NCBI RefSeq assembly: GCF_006381105.1 | Contig: NZ_VDET01000018.1 | Span: 119,241 to 183,240, forward strand | DNA: 64,000 nt | Source of the DNA: Flavicella sediminum | Lineage (GTDB): Bacteria; Bacteroidota; Bacteroidia; Flavobacteriales; Flavobacteriaceae | Reading direction: 5' to 3' | Shown: positions 1 through 9,633 of the stretch, piece after piece | Layout: every line of letters begins with the position of its first letter | Position numbering within the stretch: position 1 is the first letter of the stretch | The notes under the pieces: model-generated | The model's input: only the letters and a program-made list of their open reading frames with translations | The model's database searches: none | Told to the model about the DNA's origin: nothing | Made by a program: the position numbers and the translations under genes

Positions 1-808
1 GATTCCCGTAATCGTAATAATCATCATCTAATAAATTTTGTTCTGTTCTTTTTGCTAAATGCTCTAAGTGAACAGAAGGTTTAACTTTAAAATAATTATT
101 AAATAAGATAAATACAGGTTTTCTAGCGGCAAGAGTTTTTAAAACTTTATCAATTTCTCCATTAAATTCAGCTAATTTTTTTAACTTTTCATATCTTTCT
201 TCTTCTTTAGAATTGTCTTCGTCAATTAAAGCAAAATTACTTTCTAAAAAAGTAATTAGTTTTGTAGAGTTATCTCCTGAAATGATAGTATAATCACTCC
301 AAGTTTTATTAATACTGTTAATGAGTATGCTAGGCTTTTTTGTTTCTTCGTTTGGATTTTCAATAGAATATTGTTTATCCAAATGTGCAATTAACCTTGT
401 TAAGTCATTTCTAACGTCTTTGAAATAAATTTTAGAAGGAGCATTTTCAAGAGAGTGATAAATTTAATTATCAATATTTTTATATCGTTTATAAATGCAA
501 TCTTGAAATTCTTTAGGTATTAATTTTATATCATCTTCGTCCAATTTAAACCAACCTGTTACTACTGTAACATCCTCGACAGAAACTTTCTTAGAAGTAA
601 TATCATTATACTTTGAACGAGGATAATCTCTTAAAGCATCAAATCCAGCAACATCATCAGGTTTACTTAACTGTTGAAGTGCTTTTAAAATTACAGTTTT
701 TCCTGCTTCATTCGGACCTACCATAATTGTTTTTAAGTCTTCAACTTCAAATTCTCCAGTATCAATTATACTTCGATAATTTTGGATTCTTGCTTTGATT
801 AATTTCAT
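1..808 (-). pseudogene. AAA/OLD-type ATPase, interrupted by an in-frame stop; partial at window edge
   Basis: The first 114 residues form the N-terminus of an AAA-family ATPase: an RIQNYRSI start typical of SMC/RecF/OLD-like proteins and a Walker A motif GPNEAGKT at residues 31-38. A TAA codon at 464-466 ends this frame. Reading straight through it in the same frame gives at least 154 more open codons to the window edge, including a PVFILFNNYFKV segment that resembles the conserved strand found after the Walker A region in AAA_15/OLD proteins. No shift of frame is needed, so a single substitution (for example TTA or AAA to TAA) explains the break. It may be a true pseudogene, a sequencing error, or a stop that is read through. 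OLD-type ATPases are often part of defence systems (for example with UvrD-like helicases), but the partner region lies outside the window. Confidence 0.75.
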
Positions 809-967
809 ATTCTCTATTTTTTTTGAGCTTGCAGGTAACTTCCGGATAACGATACCTTATTAAGATAAACGAGGAAGCAAATTTTTTATAAAGGTAACTA
901 TTTTATATATGGATAAAAGGGGTAGTTATGCACAAAAAAGCAAAGTTTTAAACAGTAGCAACAAAAA

Positions 968-994
968 AATCCCTCAAGAAATTCTTGAGGGATT
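968..994 (-). terminator. Intrinsic terminator downstream of purL
   Basis: The arms AATCCCTCAAGAA (968-980) and TTCTTGAGGGATT (982-994) are perfect complements. Read on the minus strand, the hairpin is followed by a run of seven T (plus-strand A at 963-969). It lies about 110 nt after the purL stop and fits as its terminator. It could act on both strands, because TTTT also follows on the plus side. Confidence 0.75.
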
Positions 995-1063
995 TTACAT
1001 ATATGTTCTTGATACTATTTTATTCCATTTTCATTTCATAAAATCAATCAAACGGAGATTAGT

Positions 1064-1101
1064 TTGGTCATTTGACCAACTACCAACTACCAACTACCAA
1101 C
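1064..1101. repeat. Four 7-nt repeats plus a small inverted repeat at the purL 3' end
   Basis: Three exact units of TACCAAC (1081-1101) follow a variant GACCAAC (1074-1080). This makes a 7-nt tandem array ending three bases before the purL stop codon. The first unit overlaps an inverted repeat TTGGTCA/TGACCAA (1064-1070 and 1073-1079). The period is the same as in the much longer tract at 14650-15230. Confidence 0.7.
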
Positions 1102-1104
1102 TTC

Positions 1105-4100
1105 TTACTTCGTCAACCAGTTTTTAGCATTTGTAAAAGCTTCCAACCAAGGAGAAACTTCGTCTTTACGTCCTACAGGATAATTAGCCCAATTCCATTG
1201 GAAAATAGAACGCTCAATATGAGGCATCATTACCAAGTGACGACCGTCTTTTGAAGTCATCATGGCTGTGTTATAATCAGAGCCATTAGGATTTGCTGGA
1301 TAGGCATCGTATCCGTATTTGGCAACAATTCCGTATTGGTCTTCTGCATAAGGTAAACTAAACTTTCCTTCTCCATGCGAAATCCACACGCCTAATGTAG
1401 AACCAGCCAAGCTGTTTAACATCACCGAGTTGTTTTCTTCAATCGTTACAGAGGTAAAGTTACTTTCGTGTTTGTTAGAATCGTTGTGTAACATTTTAGG
1501 TTTGTCTTCATGGTCAGGATTGATCAATCCTAATTCCACAAATAACTGACAACCGTTACAAATACCAATAGACAAAGTATCGTCTCTTTTAAAGAAATTT
1601 TCCAAAGCCGTTTTTGCTTTTTCATTGTATAAGAAAGCACCTGCCCAACCTTTGGCAGAACCTAAAACATCAGAATTAGAGAAACCACCAACGGCTCCAA
1701 TAAATTGAATGTCTTCTAGGTTTTCACGACCAGAAATTAAATCGGTCATATGTACGTCTTTTACATCAAAACCTGCAAGGTACATGGCATTGGCCATTTC
1801 TCTTTCAGAATTCGATCCTTTTTCACGAATAATAGCCGCTTTTGGTCTTGGTTGACTCGCATCCAATACAGGAAGTTTTCCTTCAAAACCAGCAGGGAAA
1901 TTAAATTTTAAGGCTTGTTCTTTGTAATTGTTGAAACGAGCTGTAGCCAATCCGTTTGCTGTTTGTTTGTTGTCTAATAAATAAGAAGTCCCAAACCAGA
2001 TATCACGTAAATAAGCAACGTTAAATTCGTGTGTTTCTTCACCGTTGATTACGGTAACCTCACTACTTCTAACAGCGTTTCCTAATACGGTAAACTTTAC
2101 ATCGTTTGCAATTAATATGGTTTCAATGGCTTCATCAGCAGATTGAATAATAACACCACTATTTTCAGCAAACAAAGCTTTGATGGTATCTGCTTCACCT
2201 AAAGCAGAAATATCAATTTTTGCCCCCACCATTTCTTGTGAGAAACACATTTCTAATAGGGTTGTAATCATACCACCCGCAGAAATATCATGCCCGGCTA
2301 AAATTCTACCTTCTTTAATTAATTTTTGAATTGTATTAAAGCCCGTTTTAAATTTAGCTGAATCTGCAATGGTAGGACTTTCGTTTCCGATTCCTGCAAC
2401 CGCTTGTGCAAATGATGAACCTCCTAATTTGAAAGCATCATTTGATAAATCGATATAATATATTTTGTTTTGAGCACTTTTTTGGAAAACAGGCTCAACT
2501 ACTTTGGTAATGTCGTTGCAATGACCCGCAGCAGAAATAATTACGGTACCCGGAGCAATGACATCCTCATTCGGATATTTTTGCTTCATAGATAAAGAAT
2601 CTTTTCCTGTAGGAATATTGATACCTAATTCAATAGCAAAGTTTGAAACCGCTTCTACCGCATTGTACAAACGCGCATCTTCACCTTCATTTTTACAAGG
2701 CCACATCCAGTTGGCAGATAAAGACACAGAGTCTAAATTATCTTCCAAAGGCGCCCATACCAAATTGGTTAAAGATTCTGCAATGGCATTACGAGAACCC
2801 GCAACTTCGTCAATTAAACTAGCTACAGGAGCATGTCCAATACTTGTGGCAATACCTTCTTTTCCTTTAAAGTCTAAAGCCATGACAGCTACATCATTCA
2901 AAGGCAATTGCAAAGGTCCGGCAGTTTGTTGTTTGGCAACTTTACCACCCACACAACGGTCAACTTTATTTGTCAACCAGTCTTTACAAGCAACGGCTTC
3001 TAATTGTAAAACGTTTTCAAGGTAATCGTGAATATTTTCAGTTTCGTAGCTTAAAGCTGCGTAATTTCTTTTGATTGTTTTGTCGGTTAAGATTGTTTTT
3101 GGAGAACTTCCAAACATATCATTCATCGACAAGTCCATTGGTTTTTCACCTGTAGTAGCAGACTGGAAAGTGAATTGATCATCGCCAGTAACTTCACCAA
3201 CGGTGTACATAGGAGAACGTTCTCTGTCGGCAACACGTTTTAAATAAGCTACATTTTCTTCATTAATAACCAATCCCATTCTTTCTTGCGATTCGTTACC
3301 AATAATTTCCTTAGCCGATAAAGTTGGATCTCCCACAGGTAATTTATCCAAGTCAATTTTTCCACCTGTATCTTCTACCAATTCAGAAAGACAGTTTAAG
3401 TGTCCACCTGCACCATGATCATGAATAGATACAATAGGGTTGATGTCACTTTCTACCATTCCACGAACCGCATTGGCAGCACGCTTTTGCATTTCTGGAT
3501 TAGAACGTTGTACCGCATTTAATTCAATTTGGCTGTCCATTCCACCTGTATCCGCAGAGGATACCGCAGCACCACCCATACCAATTCTGTAGTTGTCACC
3601 ACCTAAAATTACAATTTTATCTCCTTTTTGAGGGGTGTCTTTTAAAGCTTGCTCTCTTTTACCATACCCGATACCACCGGCTTGCATGATCACTTTGTCA
3701 AATCCTAACTTACGTAAAGAGTTAGAGCTTGTTGCAGATTCGTCTGCCTCAAAAGTTAACAAAGAACCAGAAATTAAAGGTTGTCCAAATTTATTTCCAA
3801 AATCAGAAGCACCGTTAGACGCTTTGATTAAAATATCCATAGGAGTTTGGTACAACCATTCTCTTTCGTCCATGGTTTCCCAAGGTCTGTTTTGCGACAA
3901 ACGAGAATAAGAAGTCATGTAAACCGCAGTTCCAGCCAAAGGCAAAGAACCTTTACCACCAGCCAAACGGTCTCTAATTTCTCCACCTGAACCAGTAGCA
4001 GCACCGTTAAAAGGCTCTACAGTTGTTGGGAAATTGTGCGTTTCTGCTTTTAATGAAATTACAGATTCGTATTCTTTTGTTTCGTAAAAATCGGGCTTGT

Positions 4101-4776
4101 CTGAAGACTTTGGTGCAAATTGCTCTACTTGAGGTCCTTTTACAAAAGCCACATTGTCTTTGTAAGCAGAAACAATTCCGTTAGGATGTGCTTCTGAAGT
4201 TTTACGAATCATTTTGAAAAGAGAGATGTCTTTTTCTTCTCCATCAATAACGAACGTTCCGTTAAATATTTTATGTCTACAGTGTTCTGAGTTGATTTGT
4301 GAAAAACCAAATACTTCAGAATCTGTTAATTTTCTTCCAATTTTTTCAGACATTCCTTCCAAGTAAGCAACTTCTTCTTCACTTAAAGAAAGTCCTTCTT
4401 GTTGGTTGAATGCTTCAATATCTTCAATGGCTAAAACCGCTTGAGGTTTGGTATTGATGGTGAAAATATCTTGATTTAATCCTGTGTACAATACCTGTAA
4501 CATTGGGTCAATGGTCGCATCTTCTGAATCTACTTTTGTAAATTCTTCAATACGAATAATTCCTTCGACACTCATGTTTTGCGTAATTTCAACCGCATTG
4601 GTACTCCATGGAGTAATCATTTCTTTTCTTGGACCCGTGAAAAATCCTTCCAAAGAAGGCTCGTTAATTTGGTTTGCATTTCCAAAAAGCCACACTAATT
4701 TTTGAATGTTTTCTGAAGAAAGTTCTTGTGTTTGTACAGCAAATACAGTGGTATTGCGTTGAAAGAATAAAATCAT
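1105..4776 (-). CDS. purL: Phosphoribosylformylglycinamidine synthase (PurL, large fused type)
   Basis: The enzyme performs the fourth step of purine synthesis: it converts FGAR to FGAM using ATP and glutamine in the cytoplasm. At 1223 residues it is the long single-chain form that carries its own glutaminase domain, as in Gammaproteobacteria and Bacteroidetes. The N-terminal PurS-like domain is followed by two AIR-synthase-like halves (SEHCRHKIFNGTF near residue 165; KAETHNFPTTVEPFNGAATG near 245) and a C-terminal class I glutamine amidotransferase. In that domain GICNGCQ places the nucleophile at about Cys1073, with HGEGKF further on. Start and length agree with the family. It is transcribed alone, with a promoter at 4824-4854 and a terminator at 968-994. 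Confidence 0.97.
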   Translation of the reverse strand: MILFFQRNTTVFAVQTQELSSENIQKLVWLFGNANQINEPSLEGFFTGPRKEMITPWSTNAVEITQNMSVEGIIRIEEFTKVDSEDATIDPMLQVLYTGLNQDIFTINTKPQAVLAIEDIEAFNQQEGLSLSEEEVAYLEGMSEKIGRKLTDSEVFGFSQINSEHCRHKIFNGTFVIDGEEKDISLFKMIRKTSEAHPNGIVSAYKDNVAFVKGPQVEQFAPKSSDKPDFYETKEYESVISLKAETHNFPTTVEPFNGAATGSGGEIRDRLAGGKGSLPLAGTAVYMTSYSRLSQNRPWETMDEREWLYQTPMDILIKASNGASDFGNKFGQPLISGSLLTFEADESATSSNSLRKLGFDKVIMQAGGIGYGKREQALKDTPQKGDKIVILGGDNYRIGMGGAAVSSADTGGMDSQIELNAVQRSNPEMQKRAANAVRGMVESDINPIVSIHDHGAGGHLNCLSELVEDTGGKIDLDKLPVGDPTLSAKEIIGNESQERMGLVINEENVAYLKRVADRERSPMYTVGEVTGDDQFTFQSATTGEKPMDLSMNDMFGSSPKTILTDKTIKRNYAALSYETENIHDYLENVLQLEAVACKDWLTNKVDRCVGGKVAKQQTAGPLQLPLNDVAVMALDFKGKEGIATSIGHAPVASLIDEVAGSRNAIAESLTNLVWAPLEDNLDSVSLSANWMWPCKNEGEDARLYNAVEAVSNFAIELGINIPTGKDSLSMKQKYPNEDVIAPGTVIISAAGHCNDITKVVEPVFQKSAQNKIYYIDLSNDAFKLGGSSFAQAVAGIGNESPTIADSAKFKTGFNTIQKLIKEGRILAGHDISAGGMITTLLEMCFSQEMVGAKIDISALGEADTIKALFAENSGVIIQSADEAIETILIANDVKFTVLGNAVRSSEVTVINGEETHEFNVAYLRDIWFGTSYLLDNKQTANGLATARFNNYKEQALKFNFPAGFEGKLPVLDASQPRPKAAIIREKGSNSEREMANAMYLAGFDVKDVHMTDLISGRENLEDIQFIGAVGGFSNSDVLGSAKGWAGAFLYNEKAKTALENFFKRDDTLSIGICNGCQLFVELGLINPDHEDKPKMLHNDSNKHESNFTSVTIEENNSVMLNSLAGSTLGVWISHGEGKFSLPYAEDQYGIVAKYGYDAYPANPNGSDYNTAMMTSKDGRHLVMMPHIERSIFQWNWANYPVGRKDEVSPWLEAFTNAKNWLTK

Positions 4777-4823
4777 CTAGTCTAAAATGTTTTAAGCGTT
4801 TATTGCTTAGATTTTTAAAAGCA

Positions 4824-4854
4824 CAAATTTACATAAAATGAGCCAAATGGCACA
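4824..4854 (-). promoter_or_regulatory. Probable purL promoter (Bacteroidetes type)
   Basis: On the minus strand there is a perfect -7 box TAAATTTG (plus 4824-4831). Nineteen bases upstream is TGTG (plus 4851-4854), one mismatch from the -33 box TTTG. This would give a 5' leader of roughly 40 nt before the purL ATG. No PurR-like box was recognised. Confidence 0.55.
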
Positions 4855-4899
4855 GTTTAGAAAGTCAAAAGTTTTAAACAATGCATTGCTAATAAAAAA

Positions 4900-5742
4900 T
4901 TATTTTTTCTGCTGAAAGGAGAGCAAAAAGAAAGCGCTAAATTCTTTTTTTGCCCAATCAATTTCTTCTTTAGGAATGGGGTTATTGTCTAAGATCAAAC
5001 CTTTTAGGCTGTATTTTTTTGTTTCGTAAATTTTAGGAAAGGATTGAATGCGATTGTTGTTTAGATGTGCCAATATTAAACCAGGCATTTCTATAAAAAC
5101 TTCAGGAAAGGAATTGAGTTGGTTAAAGCCTGCATGTAAAACACGTAATTTTTTCATGTTTTTCATTTCTGGAGCCAAAGTGGTGAGGAAATTATTGTCG
5201 ATATACAAACGAATTATCTGGTCTAATTTTCCAATCGTTTTTGGGACTTCATACAATTCATTATGATCTAACCAAAGTTCTGATAAATTTTTTAAAGCTG
5301 CCAATCGTGTATAATTTACCTCGTTTTGTAGTTTGTTATAGGCTATATTTAAATCGGTTATGCTTTGTAATTTAGCAATGTTTTTAGGCAGTATTTTTAA
5401 ATCATTTCCTTTTAAGTTTAAGAATTCTAAGGGTAGGTTTTTTAGAAGCTCAAACGCGTTGTTAAAATCTAAATTTGGATTGTATGCCAAGGAAATGTGT
5501 TTTAGGTTTTTAAATAGAACACAGTTTTTAGGCAAGGTTTTTAGCTGTAAACTATCTAAAAGTAAGATTTCTACTTTTTCAGGATGTGGAATGTTTTGCA
5601 GTTCAAATTCTAGGTCTAGTTCTGTTTGCTTGCTAAAATTTACGATTGTCAAGGCTTTGTCTTTTTTCAAAGAAGAAGTGTTTGCGCAATTTGCAAGCAA
5701 CAAAAGTAGGAGGCCATATATACTAAATCGAAAGCTATTCAT
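4900..5742 (-). CDS. Leucine-rich-repeat lipoprotein
   Basis: A short hydrophobic signal ends in a lipobox LLANC, making Cys19 the likely lipidation site. The rest of the 280 residues is mostly leucine-rich repeats (about residues 45-260), with repeated patterns of the kind LKNLPLEFLNLKGNDLKILP. Such proteins are normally surface or periplasmic binding modules. The specific ligand cannot be read from the sequence. Its start overlaps the upstream gene's stop by 8 nt, so it is the last gene of a run with the secreted protein and the DUF4153 protein. Confidence 0.8.
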   Translation of the reverse strand: MNSFRFSIYGLLLLLLANCANTSSLKKDKALTIVNFSKQTELDLEFELQNIPHPEKVEILLLDSLQLKTLPKNCVLFKNLKHISLAYNPNLDFNNAFELLKNLPLEFLNLKGNDLKILPKNIAKLQSITDLNIAYNKLQNEVNYTRLAALKNLSELWLDHNELYEVPKTIGKLDQIIRLYIDNNFLTTLAPEMKNMKKLRVLHAGFNQLNSFPEVFIEMPGLILAHLNNNRIQSFPKIYETKKYSLKGLILDNNPIPKEEIDWAKKEFSAFFLLSFQQKK

Positions 5743-6688
5743 TGTGGGTTGTTTTATAAAATAGGTCGGCTTGAATTTCTATATACAATTTGTCTTTTTT
5801 GTCGGTATGCCAAGGATATCGTGGATTTAGACCAAAACCGTCGTGTAATTTATTTTGGATATAGGCGCCCATTTTTTGACTGTTGCTACCTAGTTTTGTA
5901 TGTAGCGAATAAAAATCAGTTTGGTAAGTTCCAAAAGCATAGGCATTGGCATAAAAAGTTTCTGGGTAATCGGTATTTGTAAACCAAACATTTTTACGTC
6001 CTTCCTCCGAATTTCTTTTATTTCTTGGTAGTTTTCCATAATTGGCTTGTGGCGTAAATAAGCTAAGTCCGAACCCAACTTGATACAATTCTGAGAAATT
6101 TTGCGCTTTTGAAAATCCTACAAGCAAGGTGCCTGTTTCACCATAATCGGTGCCTTCGCCATACATAATTTTACCAGCCTTAAAATCATTTAAAAAAGCC
6201 AAATGTAGGTTGAAGTTGTTTTTAGCATAACGCACTAAAAATTTCCCTCTTCGGTTGTTATAAATTTTTAAATTCCCCGGTAAAATTTCTTTTTCAAAAC
6301 CAAAACCAAGGCCTTTAAAAGTTGAGGTTTCTTTGAAATCGTACAGGAACGTAGTGTTGGTGGTTGCAACAGAAGAACCTATTAAATTGCTATTGTTCCC
6401 TGACCCTATAAGTCCGAAAACCTCATAACCATAACTTTTGCCTTTTGTTTTTAAAGTATGTCTTTTAAGCAGTTGAGAAATAGAAAAAGAAATACCACTT
6501 TCAGCAGCCACTCCTTTGTAGTTGGCAGTTCCAAATGCAAAAACACCAAATTTTACGCCTTGGTTCTGATTGCCTAAAGTAATTTTAGAGCTCAGTAAAA
6601 TACCGCCATTGACATTTAGTTTTTGTCCGAAACTACTGAAAGTTGCGAGTAAAAATAAAGAGCTAAAAAAAAGGAATTTGTGGATCAC
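5735..6688 (-). CDS. Secreted beta-rich protein of unknown function
   Basis: 317 residues with a clear Sec signal peptide (cleavage probably after SSFGQ, about residue 22). The body is rich in alternating glycine/aromatic strands (GVKFGVFAFGTANYKGVAAESG; FLVRYAKNNFNLHLAFLNDF) and looks like an antiparallel beta structure. The end ...YIEIQADLFYKTTHNE reminds me of flavobacterial proteins annotated as polymorphic toxin type 23 domain proteins. That link is from memory and weak, and neither a toxin nor an immunity arrangement is visible. It lies 9 nt after the DUF4153 gene and overlaps the LRR lipoprotein gene, so co-expression is likely. Confidence 0.6.
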   Translation of the reverse strand: MIHKFLFFSSLFLLATFSSFGQKLNVNGGILLSSKITLGNQNQGVKFGVFAFGTANYKGVAAESGISFSISQLLKRHTLKTKGKSYGYEVFGLIGSGNNSNLIGSSVATTNTTFLYDFKETSTFKGLGFGFEKEILPGNLKIYNNRRGKFLVRYAKNNFNLHLAFLNDFKAGKIMYGEGTDYGETGTLLVGFSKAQNFSELYQVGFGLSLFTPQANYGKLPRNKRNSEEGRKNVWFTNTDYPETFYANAYAFGTYQTDFYSLHTKLGSNSQKMGAYIQNKLHDGFGLNPRYPWHTDKKDKLYIEIQADLFYKTTHNE

Positions 6689-6697
6689 GAGTGGTTT

Positions 6698-8578
6698 TTA
6701 TTTTTCTTTTATAAATATTTTTGTATTGAATGCCGTTAGGAACAAAGAGTCCTTTTCTTTTTCAAAGCGCATATTGCTAATTTCAAGTTTTACATTAACA
6801 GTTGCTGCGTTTTTATAGAGGGTCAATCTTTTTTTGTTGAGTTGTATGTTCGTTTTTTCGCCAAATTGCTCAATTAAACTAGTAGATAAGGGCTTTAAAT
6901 CAAAATCGATGGTTTCTTTTTTTGTATGAAGGGTCAATATTTTTTCAAAAGGATCAATGCGGTCTGTACAATAGGTAAATCCTTGCACATAATACCGCTT
7001 GGTGTCGGAGTTTTTGTTGTAATAACGGTTGTTAATCAAAATAGCATATTCTGAAATATCTGTATAATCTAAGTCTCTTGTTGAAAATCGAAAATCTTCC
7101 TTTGAATTCCAATTGTTTTTATAAATTCTTCCAGATTGAAGCCCCAAACTTTTCATATACATGGTTTTTTCGTTGACATGCCTTTCACCTGTTTTGGCAA
7201 TACGAATTAGGGAATCTATATTTTGATGAAAAATTGGCGCCATGCTTTTGTACCCATGGTTGTCGTTTAAATAATCTACAATAGAATAAATTTCATTGTG
7301 AATAGAATCGGAAACTAAGTGCTGGTTGATTTTTAATTTTTTGGCATGTAGTTTTGGAAGACTATCCGTAATCCAAAGAACTTCATTCGTGACTTTTCCG
7401 TTTGTGGTAATTTTATAGGTTTCTAATAAATTGAGGAGTCGTTTGGATTGGTGTTTTTCACTAACGCTAAACATTCCCCAGGGGCCAAAAGAAGAGAGTG
7501 CCAAGAGCAAGGCTAGGGAAGTGGGAATAAATTTGATATTGCTTTTTCCAACAGAAAAATAAACACAAATAATACTAAGCCAAATGCCTAATAAAACAAT
7601 TATATAACGGTTAATAGTGATGCCATACTGATTGATTCGCATAAAAATAGCGAGAAATAATAGCGCGACTAAGGGCACTAAAATATAGTAGTAGATTTTT
7701 GAGAATTGTTTGATCCAAGAATTTTCTTTGGAATTGCTAAAAGGGTAAATTAATAGAATTGCTAAAATTCCCAGTATAGAAACTCCTGAAATTAGATAGG
7801 AAACGATGCCTTTTGGCCAGTCCCAATTAGCAATAATTTTGATTCCATAAACATATAAAATGGACAAATAAAGAATCAATAAGGGCAATAAAATAAATTG
7901 CGTAAATACTTTCAATCCTTTGGGATAGGTTTTTTGTTCTTCCAAAGAATTTAAATCTGTCGGTATTCCGCCTAAGAAAAACCACGTATTAAAAACACCC
8001 GCAATGAAAATATAAATGTCGAAATATAATTTTTCATGTAGGTCTATGGTAAATAATTTGTCAACGGCAAAAAGTGCCATGACCAAACCTAAATATAAAA
8101 ATCCAGAATAGAGTATGGCTGTCCAAACCCGAATAAATAACATTTTGTTGTAGTTCCAAAAACCGTTCAGTTTTGTGGTTTTCCAATAAGGAACAAAGGA
8201 AACTAATAAATGAATGATGATATTGTAAATACTATAGCGAATATAAGGAATACGCGTATTGTTGTTGAATTCGGAATTGGGTAAGGAAAAATAAATAGCG
8301 ATGAGAAGGAGGAGGGCTAGGCCGTAAAACAATTTCTTTTTTAAGGAGGCTGTTTTTTCAAAAGAATTGTAAACAGAAACACAGAAAAACAAAGGAATAC
8401 CAAGTGCGGCAGTCAGTAATAAATTGATGTAGGGAAATGCATTGTCAATCTCTTTTTCGTTCTCAAACAAATAAATGCTAATAGCTGTTCCAACAACGGC
8501 TGCCAGTATGCTTAAAGGAAACCTTAAAAAGGTAGTTTTGGTTTGAGTAAATAAATTTTTTAGAGAAGGAAGTTTCAT
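6698..8578 (-). CDS. DUF4153 domain integral membrane protein
   Basis: 626 residues. The first 370 or so hold about ten to eleven hydrophobic segments (starting with SILAAVVGTAISIYLF). They are followed by a roughly 230-residue hydrophilic C-terminal part with many Tyr/Asn/Asp residues. The layout and the N-terminal SLKNLFTQTKTTFLRFPLSIL pattern match DUF4153 proteins, which are common in Flavobacteriia and of unknown function. First gene of the three-gene minus-strand run ending at 4900. Confidence 0.75.
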   Translation of the reverse strand: MKLPSLKNLFTQTKTTFLRFPLSILAAVVGTAISIYLFENEKEIDNAFPYINLLLTAALGIPLFFCVSVYNSFEKTASLKKKLFYGLALLLLIAIYFSLPNSEFNNNTRIPYIRYSIYNIIIHLLVSFVPYWKTTKLNGFWNYNKMLFIRVWTAILYSGFLYLGLVMALFAVDKLFTIDLHEKLYFDIYIFIAGVFNTWFFLGGIPTDLNSLEEQKTYPKGLKVFTQFILLPLLILYLSILYVYGIKIIANWDWPKGIVSYLISGVSILGILAILLIYPFSNSKENSWIKQFSKIYYYILVPLVALLFLAIFMRINQYGITINRYIIVLLGIWLSIICVYFSVGKSNIKFIPTSLALLLALSSFGPWGMFSVSEKHQSKRLLNLLETYKITTNGKVTNEVLWITDSLPKLHAKKLKINQHLVSDSIHNEIYSIVDYLNDNHGYKSMAPIFHQNIDSLIRIAKTGERHVNEKTMYMKSLGLQSGRIYKNNWNSKEDFRFSTRDLDYTDISEYAILINNRYYNKNSDTKRYYVQGFTYCTDRIDPFEKILTLHTKKETIDFDLKPLSTSLIEQFGEKTNIQLNKKRLTLYKNAATVNVKLEISNMRFEKEKDSLFLTAFNTKIFIKEK

Positions 8579-8648
8579 AGCAGTTCTTTTTTGAAAAGCT
8601 AAAGGTATAAAAGTTTCTTCACCTTGTTCACACTTTACTTAAAACTGG

Positions 8649-9632
8649 CTATATATTGTTTTCAATCCATTCAAAAACCTTAGAATAAACCTCTTCTCGT
8701 ACTTTCTTTTTTGAAAGAAATAAATCATGAAGGCCATTTTCTATTTCACAAACTGTTAGGTGTCCTTTTATTTTTTGTGCATACTTCCGAATGTGATTTA
8801 CATTTAATACCGCATCTGCTTGGGTGAATTTTTCGGACCATTTTTTTTCATAAATTGTTTTATCGCTATGCATTACAAGTATGGGTACATGTAGGCTAGG
8901 CGAGTTTTGTATGTTTTTTTGTGCGGTATGTATGGCGCGAATAAAGCCAAGGTTTATATCGGGAGTTTCAAAAGGTTTCCAAGTAGTTGAATAGTTCCAT
9001 TCACCATATTTATCTTTGTGCAGGCTGTAGCCATATTCTTTTGCAAATCCGCTAGGAATCGTTCTATCTGGGAAGTATTTCCCTAGAAATGCTAAAAAAG
9101 GAATGCCAATTTCCCTTTCCAAAAAACTTAAATTAAATTCATAAAACGGACTGTTACAAATAATGCCATGAAAAAGAGTGCTGTTTTTATGGCGCTCCGC
9201 ATAATTTGTAAGAATAAGCCCTCCATTGGAATGTCCTTTTAAAATGACTTGTGTATTATTTTCCGATTTGATAATAGTTAGAGCCGTTTCTATTTCTTCA
9301 TCATATTCTAATAAAGAACGAACATTGTTTAATTTTTGATGCTTTAAATAAGAGCGGCCATACTTTCTTAAATCTAAAGCATAAAAATTAAATCCTTTTA
9401 AATTGAATCTTTTCGCCATTTGGCTTTGGAAAAAATAATCATTAAAACCATGAATGTATAGAATGGCTTTGGAGGAATTGCTTTCTGCTTTTCGTCTGAT
9501 CAAGGTGGCTATAGCCTCTCCTTCATAGTCGCTTGCAAGTGGCAAGTTTAACTTACTAAAACCTTCACCAAGAACATCGGGTAAATAATCAGGATTGGAA
9601 ATTTCTTTTAATTGTGGCGCTTGCATCTTCAT
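8649..9632 (-). CDS. Alpha/beta hydrolase (serine aminopeptidase S33 / monoacylglycerol-lipase-like)
   Basis: Shows the alpha/beta hydrolase marks: oxyanion strand ILYIHGFNDYF (residues 57-67), nucleophile elbow GHSNGG with Ser135, a candidate acid in LVMHSDKT, and a late His in ENGLHDLFL. There is no signal peptide. The start is 1 nt after the stop of the ABC-2 permease gene, so the two are translated together. A lysophospholipase or monoglyceride lipase activity is plausible; the substrate is not determined. A second Met at residue 3 is an equally possible start. Confidence 0.8.
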   Translation of the reverse strand: MKMQAPQLKEISNPDYLPDVLGEGFSKLNLPLASDYEGEAIATLIRRKAESNSSKAILYIHGFNDYFFQSQMAKRFNLKGFNFYALDLRKYGRSYLKHQKLNNVRSLLEYDEEIETALTIIKSENNTQVILKGHSNGGLILTNYAERHKNSTLFHGIICNSPFYEFNLSFLEREIGIPFLAFLGKYFPDRTIPSGFAKEYGYSLHKDKYGEWNYSTTWKPFETPDINLGFIRAIHTAQKNIQNSPSLHVPILVMHSDKTIYEKKWSEKFTQADAVLNVNHIRKYAQKIKGHLTVCEIENGLHDLFLSKKKVREEVYSKVFEWIENNI

Positions 9633-9633
9633 T

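Noticed and set aside
909..1254. Small plus-strand frames downstream of purL
   Set aside because: They span a terminator and a 7-nt repeat array and show no protein features.
2558..3025. 155-codon frame antisense to purL
   Set aside because: Lies fully inside a strongly conserved enzyme gene; the protein has no recognisable domain.
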